A stretch of DNA of 64,000 nt from Rhynchopus sp. YZ270_cl-10. Taxonomy: Eukaryota > Euglenozoa > Diplonemea > Diplonemida > Diplonemidae. The stretch lies in the NCBI GenBank assembly GCA_964035575.1, contig OZ037847.1, forward strand, positions 744,001 through 808,000, in the 5' to 3' direction. Shown here piece by piece: positions 19,075-30,800 of this stretch (the stretch's first letter is position 1; each line of letters starts with the position of its first letter). The notes below the pieces were generated by a model. That model saw only the letters and a list, made by a program, of their open reading frames with translations, was not told the DNA's origin and made no database searches. A program made the position numbers and the translations under genes.

Positions 19075-22000
19075 CTACTTCCTGGTTGCGGGCTTGATGA
19101 CGGGCTTCTTCGCTGCAGGCTTGGAGCCAACTGCCTTGGGGACTCTGCCAGTGGTGGTGGCAGGGCTCTTGGATGAGGGGCGCTTCTGGTCGCCGCTCTT
19201 GCCTGTGCGCCTGGAGGTGGAACGTGGCTTCTTGGGTGCCTCGCCACGCTCCTCTGCCTGCTTCTCAAGCTCTTCGACCTGCTCGTTGACGTCCTTCTCG
19301 TGGCGCTCCTGGGCAACAGCCTCATCGCCCTTGCGCTCCTGGTACACACGCGCCACAATGTCCACAAGCCAGTTCTGCATGCGCACAGCCTCAGCCTGGT
19401 GCTTCAGAGGGTACTTCTTCTTCTCATCAGGGGTAAGGGCGTTCCACTGGTCAAATCCAATAACAACCTGCTTCAGCCCCATGTGTGCGCCCTTGTGGAA
19501 GAGCCTGGCGTCCATCTCCTCCAACAGGTCCGAAGGCAGCTCCCAGATCTCACCCTCCTTCGGAGGTGCCACATTGCTGTCGGAACGGCGCAGCTGCTCA
19601 GTGAGTGTCTCGCGCACCTTGGTGAGACCGGCGTGGAAGACACGGCCCGGCTCCTGCGGGCACACCTTGGCAGTGCGGCTTTGGCTCTTCTTGAACTGCT
19701 GGAACTTGTTGCTGCCGTCCTTGAGGGTGTTGATGGTGTCGTAGTCCTGCTTGCAGTTCACTCCGTGCGACTTCAAGTGAAGAATCAGCAAGTTCAGGTG
19801 CTCCGCCTCCGTCAGCGAGGGGTCCAGCGTGAAGGTGGCCATCAGGTCCTTGCGGAGCTTGTTGTTCTCCTGCGAGATGTCGTGGATCTCCTTCTCCAGC
19901 TTTGCGATCTCGGCCTCCAGCTTGTCCATCTCTGTGTTGAGCTCGTCGGTCTCCTTCTGCATCATCTCATCGGTGTAGCTGCGCGAGCTCTCGAGGAGTC
20001 TCTCAGACTTCTCAATCTTCTCGTCGAGGTCTGCGATGGTTGCGTCCAGCTTCTGCGTCTTCCTCTCAAGAAGGAAGTCGAGGCACTTCTTGCGGTACAC
20101 ACGGCGCAGGTCCTCCTCGTGCTGGCGGGAGAGGATCTTGGCGACACGCTTCTTGCGTGTGGTCTCCTTGCGCGAGAGCACCCAGCGGAGGCACTTGCTC
20201 ATGTACACCTGGCGCAGGGAGTTGTCGCGGTTCACCTTCATGTGGTCCACGAGGAGCTGCTTCTTCTGGTTCTCGACCTCGGCCGTGTGGAAGTGCAGCA
20301 GCTTGAAGTAGTATTGCGTCATGACGGTCTTGCGCGACTTGGCAAGCAGGCCCTCGGCGACGGCCTCCTTCTTGCGCACCTGCTCCTGGCGGAAGGACCA
20401 ACGGATGCACTTTCCGTGGTAGATGGACATGATCGCCTTGGCGCGGTTGCGGTTCAGCGTGTCCGCCAGCATCGCCTTCTTCTTCTCCGTCTCGACGCGG
20501 TTGGCGTACTCAACAAGCTTCCTGTAGTACACGATCTGCATGCCCTTCTTCGATGTCACCGCAAGGGTCTCGGCAAACTTGACCTTCCTGCGGTGGTCCT
20601 GCGAGATCTTCGCGTAGCGCTCAAGGCGTGCAAGGTAGATACGCATGAAGCCGTACATCGAGGTGGAGAGCATCGCCTCTGCAAGGGCACGGCGGCGCTT
20701 GCGGGACTTGTCCTGGTCGAGCCAAGCGAAGAGCTTGTTGAAGTAGCGCTTCTTCACGTCGTAGCCAGAGGCAACGCCCAGGGCCTTCACGATGTGCGCA
20801 CGACGCTCGCGGTCAAGGTTCTCGAGCTTTGCGTGGAGGCTGGTCTTCTCCTGCAGGGCCTCGGAGTTGGCAATCATCTCCTTGCGCTTGTCCTCGATCT
20901 GCTGGATCAGCTCCTGCTCGCGTGTCGTGAACCCCTCAGAGTGGTCCCAGTCGTTCTCGTGCGCCGCACTGTCGGACTCGGTGTACAGCAGCTTCACGCT
21001 GTCCTTGGACAGGTGCCACGCAACCTGCCCGTCAGCAGCTCCCTGCACAGCGGACATGTTGTTCACGAAGGCACCACGGTGCTCGTTCAGCTCCGTCGCA
21101 AGCCAGTCCCCATGCGGGTAGTGCGGGGAGGCAGGGCCGCCTGCACGCCACACGCGGATGACTCCGTCGACACCTCCACTCCAGAGCATGTTGTTCGCGA
21201 CGATCAGGCAGAGCTGTGCCTGCGGCTGGTTGTTCACGGGGCGCACACGCGAGGACGGGAAGAGCACGGTGATGGGTGTGCCCTCAGCGGAGTTCCACAC
21301 CTGCAGCGTACCGTCCGCTGTGGCGGAGAAGAGGTGCTGCTCGTAGGCGGCAAGGGCACGCACGGAGCCGCGCGTCACGATGGGGAAGCCCTGTGTGACA
21401 CGCTCTCTGGCGGCACGACGCGACCTGTGCGGCTGGCTGATGTCGCGGCAGCGGATGGTGCAGTCGTCACCTCCGGAGTAGATGTAGCCGCCGTATCCGG
21501 TGATGTCGTTCATGGGGAGGTAGGCCAGACAGCGCACTGCGTTCTGGTGCACGGGGAACATCTCCTTGTAGCCGAACTTCGTGTGCGTCTCGTTCCAGCC
21601 CCAGATGTGGATCTGCCAGTCCCGCCCTCCGGAGTAGATCTGGTCGGAGCCGCCTGGGCCCATACCGGGGACGACCTCAAGGCAGGTCACGGCACCGGTG
21701 TGCTTCCTGTGCTCGTGCACGAGCTCGAAGTCAGGCTCACCGACCTTGTTGACGGTGCGCACGGTGAGCTGTACCATCTTGTCCTCGGAGGTGCTGTTCA
21801 TCAGGGAGCGGATGGAAGCACCGTCGCTGACCTGCTCGCGGTTGACGTGTGTGATGACCATGCCCTCGCAGAGGCCTGCCTCGTCTGCTGGGTGGCCGAT
21901 CTTCATCTTGCCGACGACGTTCATGCCGTTCTCGAAGACGATGGGCATGCGGGGGTTCACGGAGAGGAGCACCTCCGCCACTTCGCGGTACACACGGATG

Positions 22001-22332
22001 TTACCATCGGACATTCCTGCGTACATGTGCTGGTCGTGGTAGAGCACTGCGCTCACGAAGACACCCTTCTTCTTCTCCATCGTGCACGTTGCCTCTCCTG
22101 TGGTGGCGCGACGGATGGTAAGGGTGCCGTCCTGCTCGGCAGTCCACACACGCAGCTTGTCGAGCGGCTGGCGTCCGTCGAACATCTGCAGACAGCGGAT
22201 CTTGCTCTCGAACTGCCCCTGGTTCACAATACCAATGTCACGCGGCTCCGCCAGCTCCGGGTGCTTGCGGTCGGGCGAGATGTACGCATCTCTCACGACC
22301 TTCGAGTCGGTTACCTGCGAAAGGTATGCCAT
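19075..22332 (-). CDS. WD40 propeller with inserted PDZ-like domain, coiled coils and ~40-residue repeats
   Basis: 1085 residues. WD40 blades occupy about 35-440 (LRVWTAEQDGTLTIR, MYAGMSDGNIRVY, IYSGGRDWQIHIW, YSGGDDCTIRC, LFSATADGTLQVW, LWSGGVDGVIRVW). A PDZ-like segment sits inside the propeller at about 130-200 (VVGKMKIGHPADEAGL, GMVITHVNREQV). Residues about 460-540 are coiled coil. Residues 540-760 hold six or so repeats of about 40 residues with a MxxxYxxKL-type core and basic Arg/Lys spacers. Another coiled coil follows (about 760-830), and the tail is basic (KPAAKKPVIKPATRK). Such scaffolds are typical of axonemal or cortical cytoskeleton; that role is inferred. The start at 22332 follows CTCGCAG by 12 nt. 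Confidence 0.85.
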   Translation of the reverse strand: MAYLSQVTDSKVVRDAYISPDRKHPELAEPRDIGIVNQGQFESKIRCLQMFDGRQPLDKLRVWTAEQDGTLTIRRATTGEATCTMEKKKGVFVSAVLYHDQHMYAGMSDGNIRVYREVAEVLLSVNPRMPIVFENGMNVVGKMKIGHPADEAGLCEGMVITHVNREQVSDGASIRSLMNSTSEDKMVQLTVRTVNKVGEPDFELVHEHRKHTGAVTCLEVVPGMGPGGSDQIYSGGRDWQIHIWGWNETHTKFGYKEMFPVHQNAVRCLAYLPMNDITGYGGYIYSGGDDCTIRCRDISQPHRSRRAARERVTQGFPIVTRGSVRALAAYEQHLFSATADGTLQVWNSAEGTPITVLFPSSRVRPVNNQPQAQLCLIVANNMLWSGGVDGVIRVWRAGGPASPHYPHGDWLATELNEHRGAFVNNMSAVQGAADGQVAWHLSKDSVKLLYTESDSAAHENDWDHSEGFTTREQELIQQIEDKRKEMIANSEALQEKTSLHAKLENLDRERRAHIVKALGVASGYDVKKRYFNKLFAWLDQDKSRKRRRALAEAMLSTSMYGFMRIYLARLERYAKISQDHRRKVKFAETLAVTSKKGMQIVYYRKLVEYANRVETEKKKAMLADTLNRNRAKAIMSIYHGKCIRWSFRQEQVRKKEAVAEGLLAKSRKTVMTQYYFKLLHFHTAEVENQKKQLLVDHMKVNRDNSLRQVYMSKCLRWVLSRKETTRKKRVAKILSRQHEEDLRRVYRKKCLDFLLERKTQKLDATIADLDEKIEKSERLLESSRSYTDEMMQKETDELNTEMDKLEAEIAKLEKEIHDISQENNKLRKDLMATFTLDPSLTEAEHLNLLILHLKSHGVNCKQDYDTINTLKDGSNKFQQFKKSQSRTAKVCPQEPGRVFHAGLTKVRETLTEQLRRSDSNVAPPKEGEIWELPSDLLEEMDARLFHKGAHMGLKQVVIGFDQWNALTPDEKKKYPLKHQAEAVRMQNWLVDIVARVYQERKGDEAVAQERHEKDVNEQVEELEKQAEERGEAPKKPRSTSRRTGKSGDQKRPSSKSPATTTGRVPKAVGSKPAAKKPVIKPATRK

Positions 22333-22462
22333 TGTTGCTTATCCCTGCGAGATGGCGGTGGTGGTGGTGGGGATGGGAGCTGGGGGGAGTGGGAGAGTGG
22401 GAGTGGGGCAAAGGTAACAAAATAACAGTCTTGTCCTTTGGCGGCGTCAGCCTGCCCTATTC

Positions 22463-23413
22463 CTATGCCTCCTTTGGGAGAGGCGCTTTTAACACTAAGT
22501 CGAAGAAAAGGTGTGCGGGCATGGGTATCTCACTGCGCGACGTGACGACCACGTCACACAGCGCGCGGCATTCCTCTGAGAGGCCAGCAGGGGGTGCAGG
22601 GAGGAAGAGGGCCTTTTTGGCGGAGCGTCGACGCGCGACCTTGCCTGGATCGGCTTCGAAAACAAGCCCACGGCCTTGCTGGGTTTGGTCAATCCCAAAA
22701 ATGGTAAAACCCTCACTCCTCGCCTTCGCTACAACCTGCTTCACATTTTGTGTATACCACAGCGATTGGATTTCATCTATCGCACCGTACGTTGCTTCTA
22801 GCATTGCAGCCCCACCTAAAAAATGTCCATCAGCTATATCCGCACTTGCGACCAACATGGTGGTATGGTTTGCTGCAGTCACCACAGCGCGGGCAAGGTC
22901 CTGCGGTCTATACCCCGTGAGAAGCACCATATTTTGTGTGTTCCGGTCCAGCTTGGTTTTGCTTGTAAAAAACGGAACCTTTCTGGGAAGCACGAGCCCG
23001 GTCAGCATTGCTTGTGGCGGTGCGGTCAGGTGGAACAGGTGGCTTGCCGTCTTCCGTATGAGTTGATGGAGCTGGAGCAGCTCTAAGCTGACACCTGGGT
23101 CGGAGGTGAGGCTCTCCCAATTCCACACCCTTACCTGAACAATCTCCCGTCGGCCTTTCCGGAGAACACGGAGAAGTGTTGTCTCGTTCTGTACAAGGCA
23201 GACTTCGCTCGTTTGTCCAGCCGTCTGTACTTCTTTAATATTCTGTTCAATCAAATTAAAGTTATTCTCCAAATCTTCTGCAACCTTCAACAACTTCTTC
23301 ATATTTGGAGTCTTCGCATTAATTCCCGCATGAAAAGACGTAAGTTGCGCCCCCGTAAAAAATGACGTTCGGACCAACGATCGCATGGACCCCGCTACCT
23401 TGACCACAGCCAT
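22463..23413 (-). CDS. SPOUT (TrmH/SpoU)-like RNA methyltransferase homologue, possibly mitochondrial
   Basis: 316 residues. The C-terminal half resembles TrmH/SpoU 2'-O-ribose methyltransferases: motif-1-like VLLTGYRPQDLARAVVTAA at 163-181, FTIFGIDQTQ near 236-245, and motif-2/3-like PAGLSEECRALCDVVV at 275-290 followed by IPM and a helix. The catalytic Asn and Arg usual in motif 1 (NxGxxxRTA) appear as Asp and Val, so it may be a non-catalytic relative or a very divergent enzyme. The first 25 residues are Arg/Lys/Ser-rich with no acidic residue, like a mitochondrial presequence. It lies 130 bp downstream of the WD40 start on the same strand, the tightest gene pair in this half of the window. 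The start has ACAG 13 nt upstream. Confidence 0.5.
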   Translation of the reverse strand: MAVVKVAGSMRSLVRTSFFTGAQLTSFHAGINAKTPNMKKLLKVAEDLENNFNLIEQNIKEVQTAGQTSEVCLVQNETTLLRVLRKGRREIVQVRVWNWESLTSDPGVSLELLQLHQLIRKTASHLFHLTAPPQAMLTGLVLPRKVPFFTSKTKLDRNTQNMVLLTGYRPQDLARAVVTAANHTTMLVASADIADGHFLGGAAMLEATYGAIDEIQSLWYTQNVKQVVAKARSEGFTIFGIDQTQQGRGLVFEADPGKVARRRSAKKALFLPAPPAGLSEECRALCDVVVTSRSEIPMPAHLFFDLVLKAPLPKEA

Positions 23414-23759
23414 TTAAATAAATCCGCTGTTCTGTATGGAAGTTGTAAAAAGGGTGGATAAATGAAGGATATAAACGTTGGGGTGTGGGGTGTTTCAGTG
23501 TCGGATTGATTCGATGGTGGAGGGGGAAAGGGGGAACTGTCAGACGCTTTTCGTGTCTGCACATAAAGGGGGAAAGTGGAAAGTGAAAACATCTTTGACT
23601 GGGCACCAAAAAATAAGGGATGGAAGGGGGAAAGAAAACTCTTAAAATTGGATATGAATAGATCTCAGGGGAAGACATCAATTTTTTTTTTAAATGCTTG
23701 GATATTATCTGAAACGATCAGCCAGACGAATACAAAAAAAAAAGCAAGAAAAAAAAAAG

Positions 23760-23875
23760 GTTGATCTGAAATACAAATCCCTCTCGTGAACAGTGTACCT
23801 TTGGTACATGACCGGTGTACCGGGGTGGACCCTATACAGTCCTACATCCATTTCGTGGACGACATCTGAAATAAA
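23760..23875 (-). repeat. Dispersed repeat family A
   Basis: Contains the core ctgaaatac, ctctcgtgaacagtgtacc and ggtacatgaccggtgtacc, then cctacatccatttcgtgg. Very close to the first part of the calpain-intron copy. It lies in the same orientation as all other copies. Confidence 0.8.
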
Positions 23876-26418
23876 AAAAGTATTTAAAAAAAAGTGAACA
23901 AAATAGATCTTCTCCTCTCCGTTTCCCACCCTCTTTTTTTTCGTACAGTTCCATTGCCACTTCTTTCCTCTTCTAACAATAATTATCACGTTTGGAGCTT
24001 GGTTGCAAAACGTTGCAAAACAGCGTGGCCATGGTTCGCAGAACAAGATCGTCAGTAGCAACACGACGTTGCTCACTGAGGGTGAGGGGGGTGGTTTAAC
24101 TCGGTTCTTTTTTCATTGGTAATTCCTCAGCACAGAATTTCGCATGGCGAGTTCAAGCCACAGCAAAGCCACTCTCCTTCACGATCAACCCCTCGATACA
24201 CTCCCCACCCGGCACGACGTACCGAAAAGGGGGGAATTACTTTATGCGGCAGGGATAGCTATCCGTGCATTCCTCGTTTTTTTTTTTTTTTTTTTTGTCT
24301 TTTTTTTTTTTTGTGAAAGCCCAGGGAGGGGGAAGTGCTGAGGGGAAAAGAAATTCCCTTTTTTTTGGTAAAAGGCTATTCTTCAAGAATAATTTCTCCC
24401 GCCCCCCTCGCACAAAAAGAAGGGGTATGACTAAATGGTTGAGAAAGATATGAAATTCCAACAAAAAAAGGTAAAAAAAAACTATCAACAACGTAGAGAG
24501 CGCACGGAACGGAGTCTTTTTCACCCACCACTGATGCAATTGGCTGGACCTTGGTCGTTCTTTTTTTTTTTTGTCGAAGACATTACGTACAAAGGGTCGC
24601 TGCTATTAACAGTTGCATTGGGCTGATCCTTGACCATATATTTCCATGGCCTTCTACGGCATACTAGAGACGACTAGTAGTGCTACCAGTACAAATGACC
24701 AGTAGTTTTGTTTTTACTAGTGTTACACCAGTATAACACTACTAGTTCAGCAGTAGTCGTTACAATTAGTGGTACAAGTAGTCCGTCGTGTCCACCCGTA
24801 CGTAAGGGGAAGGGGAGAGGAGAGGAGAGGCGGGGAGGAAACCCCTGTATTGCATTTTTAGACGTATTTTATCAGAAAATGCCAGTACAAAGCTACTGAC
24901 ATATGATGGGCAAAAAATGCATCAAAAAAGACACAACACAGTACGGGAACTCAAAAGAAGAAAAAATACTCTGCCGTCTCTGAAGGGGGGAGAAGGGAAA
25001 AAACGAAGCTAGCAGTGCAACTTTCAGATAAAATATTCCAAGCTCCAGTACGGAAGAGGTAAAGGCATACTTCAAACTCTATGTGTTAGTAATGAAGAGA
25101 GTTTTAAGAAAAAGGCCTGGTTGGCCCTCAAGACCGCAGAGTGGTTCTCAAAAAACCAACCATACGAACCAAAAGAGAGAGAAAAATACACACATGGGGT
25201 AGCCAAAGGGAGCGGTGATTCGCACTTATTGCGTACTTCTGCGCACTTTGTGCACCCCTCCCCATTCAGCTACACCAACAGAAGTTTAGATGAACTGCAC
25301 CTCTCGAAGTGTATTTAACCTATAAATGAACCATAGACAAGGTGTGCACCTCACGGGCACAGCTCTGTCAAGCTAAAAAGGAATACCACATCAACGCTGA
25401 GCCGCTTAGGACTACAGTCGTACAGAGGACCTTCCTAATGAAGAAAAAAAAAATGAAAAAAATTGAAACATGAATGGGCTCTCTCTCTCGCATGGAGAGA
25501 TAAAATGGAGCTGTCGAGATAAAACCTAAGCCGCTCATGAGTCTTTAAAAAGAACTCCCCTCCCCGTACCTACGTAACTGGACTGATAACACATTGCCTG
25601 GTTTGAAACTACTATCACGAGATAGCAAAGCCTGAAATGAAAAATACGATTCAAGGCAATTTCCTTGGCCCATGTACATCATAAAGAATAAAAAGGTGTG
25701 ACAAAAAAAATATGGACGAAGAGAAGCAACGATGCTGACGTGCACCAGAGAGGAGGGGTGCAGGCACTTATCGATATCTACTAACCAATTGTGGTTTTTT
25801 TGACGTTTTTTTGACACAATTTTGCTGTGAAAGTTGCATAGGTCTTTCCCTTACCTTTGAAAGGCGGGGGAAGAAATCACATCTAAAAAAGTTCGGTTTA
25901 AAACACAAACAACGTTCCGTGAGGTTTGTTAAGGGAGAAGCCGGTTCGTGAAATTGTACAATAAAAAGTGAGTGAGCTTTTGAACAGTGGAGAATTGCAC
26001 AACTGTGGCAACACAACCGAGGCAACTACACTCCAACAATTTATCAAAAAAAAACGAAAAAAAACGCATTCACTATATTGACAGACCAAAACAGCGTTGG
26101 GCTCAGCAGAAGCAGTGCAAGACACTGCGGATCAACATGAAAGCCAACCCCCCCCCCCACAACATTGGCTACCGAAGTAGCAGGTTGGGGTGTTGGTGGG
26201 TGTTTGAAATAGGTTATCACTCACAATAGAAGTGTTGGAACGCTCATTGCAATTCCTCATGGCTCTCTTTGAGGGAATAGTTGTGTTGTGATTTGAAAGC
26301 ATATGTGAGCTTCCTATATGACCCTCTCGTGTTAGTGTGCAAGAAATGTTTTGTAACACGACTCTCATTGTACCGAATCACCCTTTAAAAAAGCGAGCAA
26401 AAAGGGGGCAAAAAAATA

Positions 26419-26550
26419 GAGTTGAAATACAAAGCCTTCTCGTGGCAGTGTACTTTGGTACATGACTGGCTGTACCGAAATAAATGGTTGTTGATGCAAA
26501 CATCTCTGAATCTCCGTCTGACCCACGAGGCCGGCCCCGGATGAAAGCAC
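26419..26550 (-). repeat. Dispersed repeat family A
   Basis: Core gagttgaaatacaaagcc and ggtacatgac, then, after loss of the middle block, gttgttgatgca, tctgacccac and ccccggatgaaagcac. The deletion relative to the calpain-intron copy shows that the family has a two-block structure. Confidence 0.8.
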
Positions 26551-27898
26551 GGTAGAGAAATACATTCAATCGTCAATATAAGAACACATTCTAAGGGTGG
26601 GGTTGGGAGAAGAAAAAGAAAAGTTTATAAGATGACCATAAGCCTCTCGTGCTTAGCCACCTTATCATATTCGTTATCAGTTAGAAAAAGAATAGAGTGC
26701 TGTAGGAAGCCTTGCTGCTCCAAAATGACTGGCATGAAAGATATGATAAAAATATTGATTGGTGCTGATAAAGAAAACGTTTTTGTTTGGAAAAAAAAAA
26801 GTGAATCGCGTACAGCTGCCACCAGATGTGTACAGTGTTGGTTTTCATTTTTTTTTCTCTTCTCTTTTTTTCCGTCTGACTAACTATGATAAAACAGTGG
26901 GTGACTGTTCTTGAAAAATGCGTCAGCAATTTTGTTGTGTTCACACAAAATAAAACATCTCTGGTGGGGTACCCAGGAAGGGTTTTTCCACACAAAGAAA
27001 TAGTCGCAAAACATCGAATAAAACAATTCTTTTTTGCTTTCTCAAAGGATCCATGACACACAAAAGAAGTGTCCAATCTGTTTAGCGCAAGACAAGTGTA
27101 AGAGGGGTTGAGTAGAGACGTGCAGCATCAAAGCTCTTACGGTCGCCTTGTCTGGTTTCTTATCATTATTTCAGGTAAGAAAAATTTTCGGGAGAGGCAC
27201 TGGAATAAATTAAAGGGTTCTTTGAACGAGTGGCTGTTACTACCACGTTCCTTATCTAGAATAAAGTTGCCTGTGGTTTGCGGGATACAGCTTTCATCAG
27301 AAGTCTTAGAGCGGTACCCTAGGTTCTATTTTGTAACTGAAATTTAAGAAATGTTTGGAAAATGAGTGAACACCAACATGAAAAACTTTTTGCGTGACAA
27401 AAGCTAAATCAAAAATCAAAAAAAAAAAAAAAGCTACTTTTTGCATCATTGACAAGTCCTCTAACAATGAAGCCTGAAACGATAGTAATCTAAGGAATGA
27501 ATGAGGGGGAGCTTGATACTAAAAATAGGCAGAAACATACCGAATAATATAAAAACCGTCCTCTCTCAAGACGTCGAGACTCAAAAAAACCCTTGCAATG
27601 AAATGATAGACCCCACTCCCAACCCCACCGCCTCTGACTCGAGATAGAAGCCAGCATCAAACCCTCATTTTTAAAAAAAGCCCTAGTCTGGACGTTAAAT
27701 TGCATCCGGGCACCCTTGTGTGGCAATCCTCCTGAAACCCTATGAAGGTCTACCTGAGGGTAAAAGGTGCTGGGAATGCTACCCTGGGTGCTGAAAGCAG
27801 GCACACTACATGGGACCTGCTGGAGCCCTAGCCAGTCACATAAAAATAAAAAAGGGGTTTGACGAAGTTGGGCGCCTTTTTCGCCCCAACCGTTCCCT

Positions 27899-30800
27899 CT
27901 AATACTCAACAACATATCCGGGAATCCTTTCCGACTCCCTCTCCACGCCACGAGAGGTGTTGATATGATGCCGTTCACGTCGCTGGTGAACGGCCTCTTC
28001 TGCTGATATACCAAAGGATTGCAAGAACGACTCCTGCGGTCTGCTCGTATGAGAGCTTCGGACGTCCTCCTCTGACCTGGTGGACCGTGTAGGTGCACGT
28101 GAAAGGGAGACCTCAACTCTGTACCCGCCCCGCAGGGTTTCAATAGATGCTTTGCTGAGAATGGTCGCGTGGTGCAGCGCAAGGGCGCAGTCATCCTTCA
28201 TCGCGTGCAGCTCTGCGATGTTGACTTGCAAGGCCTCCTGTGTCACGTTTTGTGTCATCGACCTCAAGAACAAATCCACAGCAGCAACCTCAGCATCAGA
28301 CTCGTCCTGCTGTACATGCGTCAAAAACCCCGACATAGTCCCTCCCATATAGGTGTATCCCTCGCCACCACGCACCCATCTGTTCAAGAGAGACACAAAC
28401 TTCTGAGTGGACAGGTGCCACAGTGAAATCTTTCTGTTCATTTTCGAGTAATACCAAACGTCGCAGAGAAAGAGACACTCACACATGTTCTGTGTGTCGG
28501 GGTCTGCGAGTGCATTGCTCTCCCGTGTGGCGTCTGCGAAGAGCGCATAGAAGCCCGCCTCCTCAGCGTACTCGGCTGCTGCCTCTGCAACAATGAGCGG
28601 TGTGCCGAGGGAGGTGGTGTACCTTTGCTTCGACGTACCCACGTTGCCATGCAAGAAGTCGCCTGTGGCAATGCCAAGACGCATGATGCTTTGTGTGCGC
28701 GTCTCAAGGTACTCAGCCAAGCGGAGTGCAGAGGTCACGTGTTGGCGGCAGCGCTTCGAGGCATTGAAGGTAATCAGCACTTCGGAGGCAACAACTGCTG
28801 CAATCTGCCCGTCAAACGAGATGGCTGCCTCTGCTGCACAGCGTACGATCAGGTTGAAGTCGTCGTACACCTTTGAGCTTAGTTTGCACATCACAACAGT
28901 ACCACGCGTTTTGATGAGAAACAACTCCGTACGCTTCAAGGCAGTCCCAATCAGCACTGCATTATCACTATGGCTGCTTCCGTCCCCATCGCTCAGCACA
29001 TCCTTCACCACCGACATCTCCCGTTCAACAGGCAACTCTATTACAGTGCAATCGGAAGAAACTTCAGTGTACCTCTTCTTCAAGTAGTCGGGAGTGATGA
29101 GAAACACTTCTGTTTCCCCAAGCCCACGGAGCTCTATCTTACCCAGTGGACACAACACAGGGTGGTGGGGGATGACGCCACGGTTCTTGGCCGCCTTTAT
29201 CACCCACATAACGTTGCGACTGATGCAGATGGTGCCGCCCAGGGCCTTGGCTTCAATACGTGACGCCTCGTTCACAGTGCTTCCACGGTAGTCTACTCGT
29301 CCAGTGATGGGATTCTCTTCTGCAATAGTGCTACCATGATGCAGCCCTATCCGCACGACAAGACCTGCCGCAGGAAGGCGCAGGCGTTCCGGCCACTTCG
29401 CTTGCTTGAAGCGGTGCTGGATCTCCAGTGCTGCGTTGACGGCTGAGATGGTGTCCTGGAAGGAGAGCATGAAGGAGTCGCCGATGGTCTTGACTTCGTA
29501 GCCATCGTACTCACGGTACACTGCACGGATGATTGCGTTGTGCTGCTCGATTGCGGCGTTCATGTCTTGTGCAGACCGTTTCCACAGCTCTGTGCTGCCC
29601 TGGATGTCTGTGAACATGATGGATACCTCGCCTTGCGGTGCACTGCCAGAGAGGCTGTCGCTCTTGAGTGACGTATCCGACCCCAACACAGCCCCGGGCA
29701 GGTAGGGACGGATCTCCCCAAGCTTGGCCGCCATCTTCAAGAAGTTAGCTTGCATCGCCCTGACCTCGTGGAATGGCGAGGTGGCCTTCACATTGCTGAC
29801 GGTGTCCGTGAGGTTCATCTTTGCAACGTTTGCCATTTCGTTCTGGATGGCGTCAATTGGCCGCAGGACGAAGTGCGTTGCTAGCACACTCATGAGGATG
29901 AGGAACACGGCGAAGGACACGATGAATATCTGCGACTGCATGCGTTTGTCGTCGATCTCGTTGGAGACGTCTTCTGTGTGCAGGACGGTGCTCTCCCGCA
30001 CCTCGACCTCATCTGCTTGTATTGACGCCAGAACGTGCTGCTTGTTCAGAGTTACAGTGAGCCACCAGTCCAGCCGCTGCGGCACGTCTACAATACGACG
30101 AACAGTGACAAAGTAGGACTCAAGGATCTGCCCCCCACTCAGCTCTCTGAAGACGCTGTCGACAGAGGTCCCGGACCCCTCAATGCGAGACCGCAGGATG
30201 TGCAGCTCTGCACTGGAGGTATTTGTGTGCTGGTTGATTGCCTCGTAGCCCTGCAGGCCGTTGTACGTGAAGTTGTGGACTGCTGCTGCGATGCCTCTGA
30301 TGACAGCATCGTCCGCTTCCGTGTCACGCAAAAACTCTGTTTGAATTGCTCCGTCAGGACCAGGCATGTTCGGGTCGTCATTGGAGTACTGCCCCGTACC
30401 CTTTGAGACGGAGGTTAACAAATTCTCTTGCCGGTTGGGGCGGATCAGCTCCTCTGGGTACCCAAGACGTTCCATTTCCTTGACCATCCAGCACGACGCT
30501 ATTGTGGTGAAGATGCGTGTGTCCGCACCGGTCCTGTTCTGGGTTTGTACCTGCAGATCGGTCAAAAACGTGCGAATATTTTCGAGCGAGAGAAATGTCA
30601 TCGTGTACACGCTGTCGACGCTCAATGCAGGGTCTGACAACCGCGAAATCATTGTCGCGCCGGTGAAGCCTCCAAGCGTCTCTATGCTCCCCCACCGTAT
30701 TTGGTCCATCCCCCAGACAGACTCCCCATGGTCGCCCCTTGCAAGCTCATAGGAGACAGAACCATTGATGTGTCGCGACACAGAACCGTTCATCGCTCCT

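Larger units (their letters stand above)
23414..27898. other. 4.5-kb gene-free spacer
   Basis: AT-rich with homopolymer runs. It holds two family A repeats (23760-23875, 26419-26550) and an imperfect foldback rich in actagt/accagta (about 24660-24785, core hairpin 24715-24747). No ORF has coding character. The last 400 bp before 27899 is probably the cyclase A 3' region. Confidence 0.6.

Noticed and set aside
19300-22425. 1041-codon plus-strand ORF
   Set aside because: It is the reverse complement of the WD40 gene, rich in Leu/Val/His from the antisense frame, and has no domain.
27490-28194. 234-codon minus-strand ORF overlapping the end of cyclase A
   Set aside because: Out of frame with the cyclase and mostly in its 3' region; no domain.
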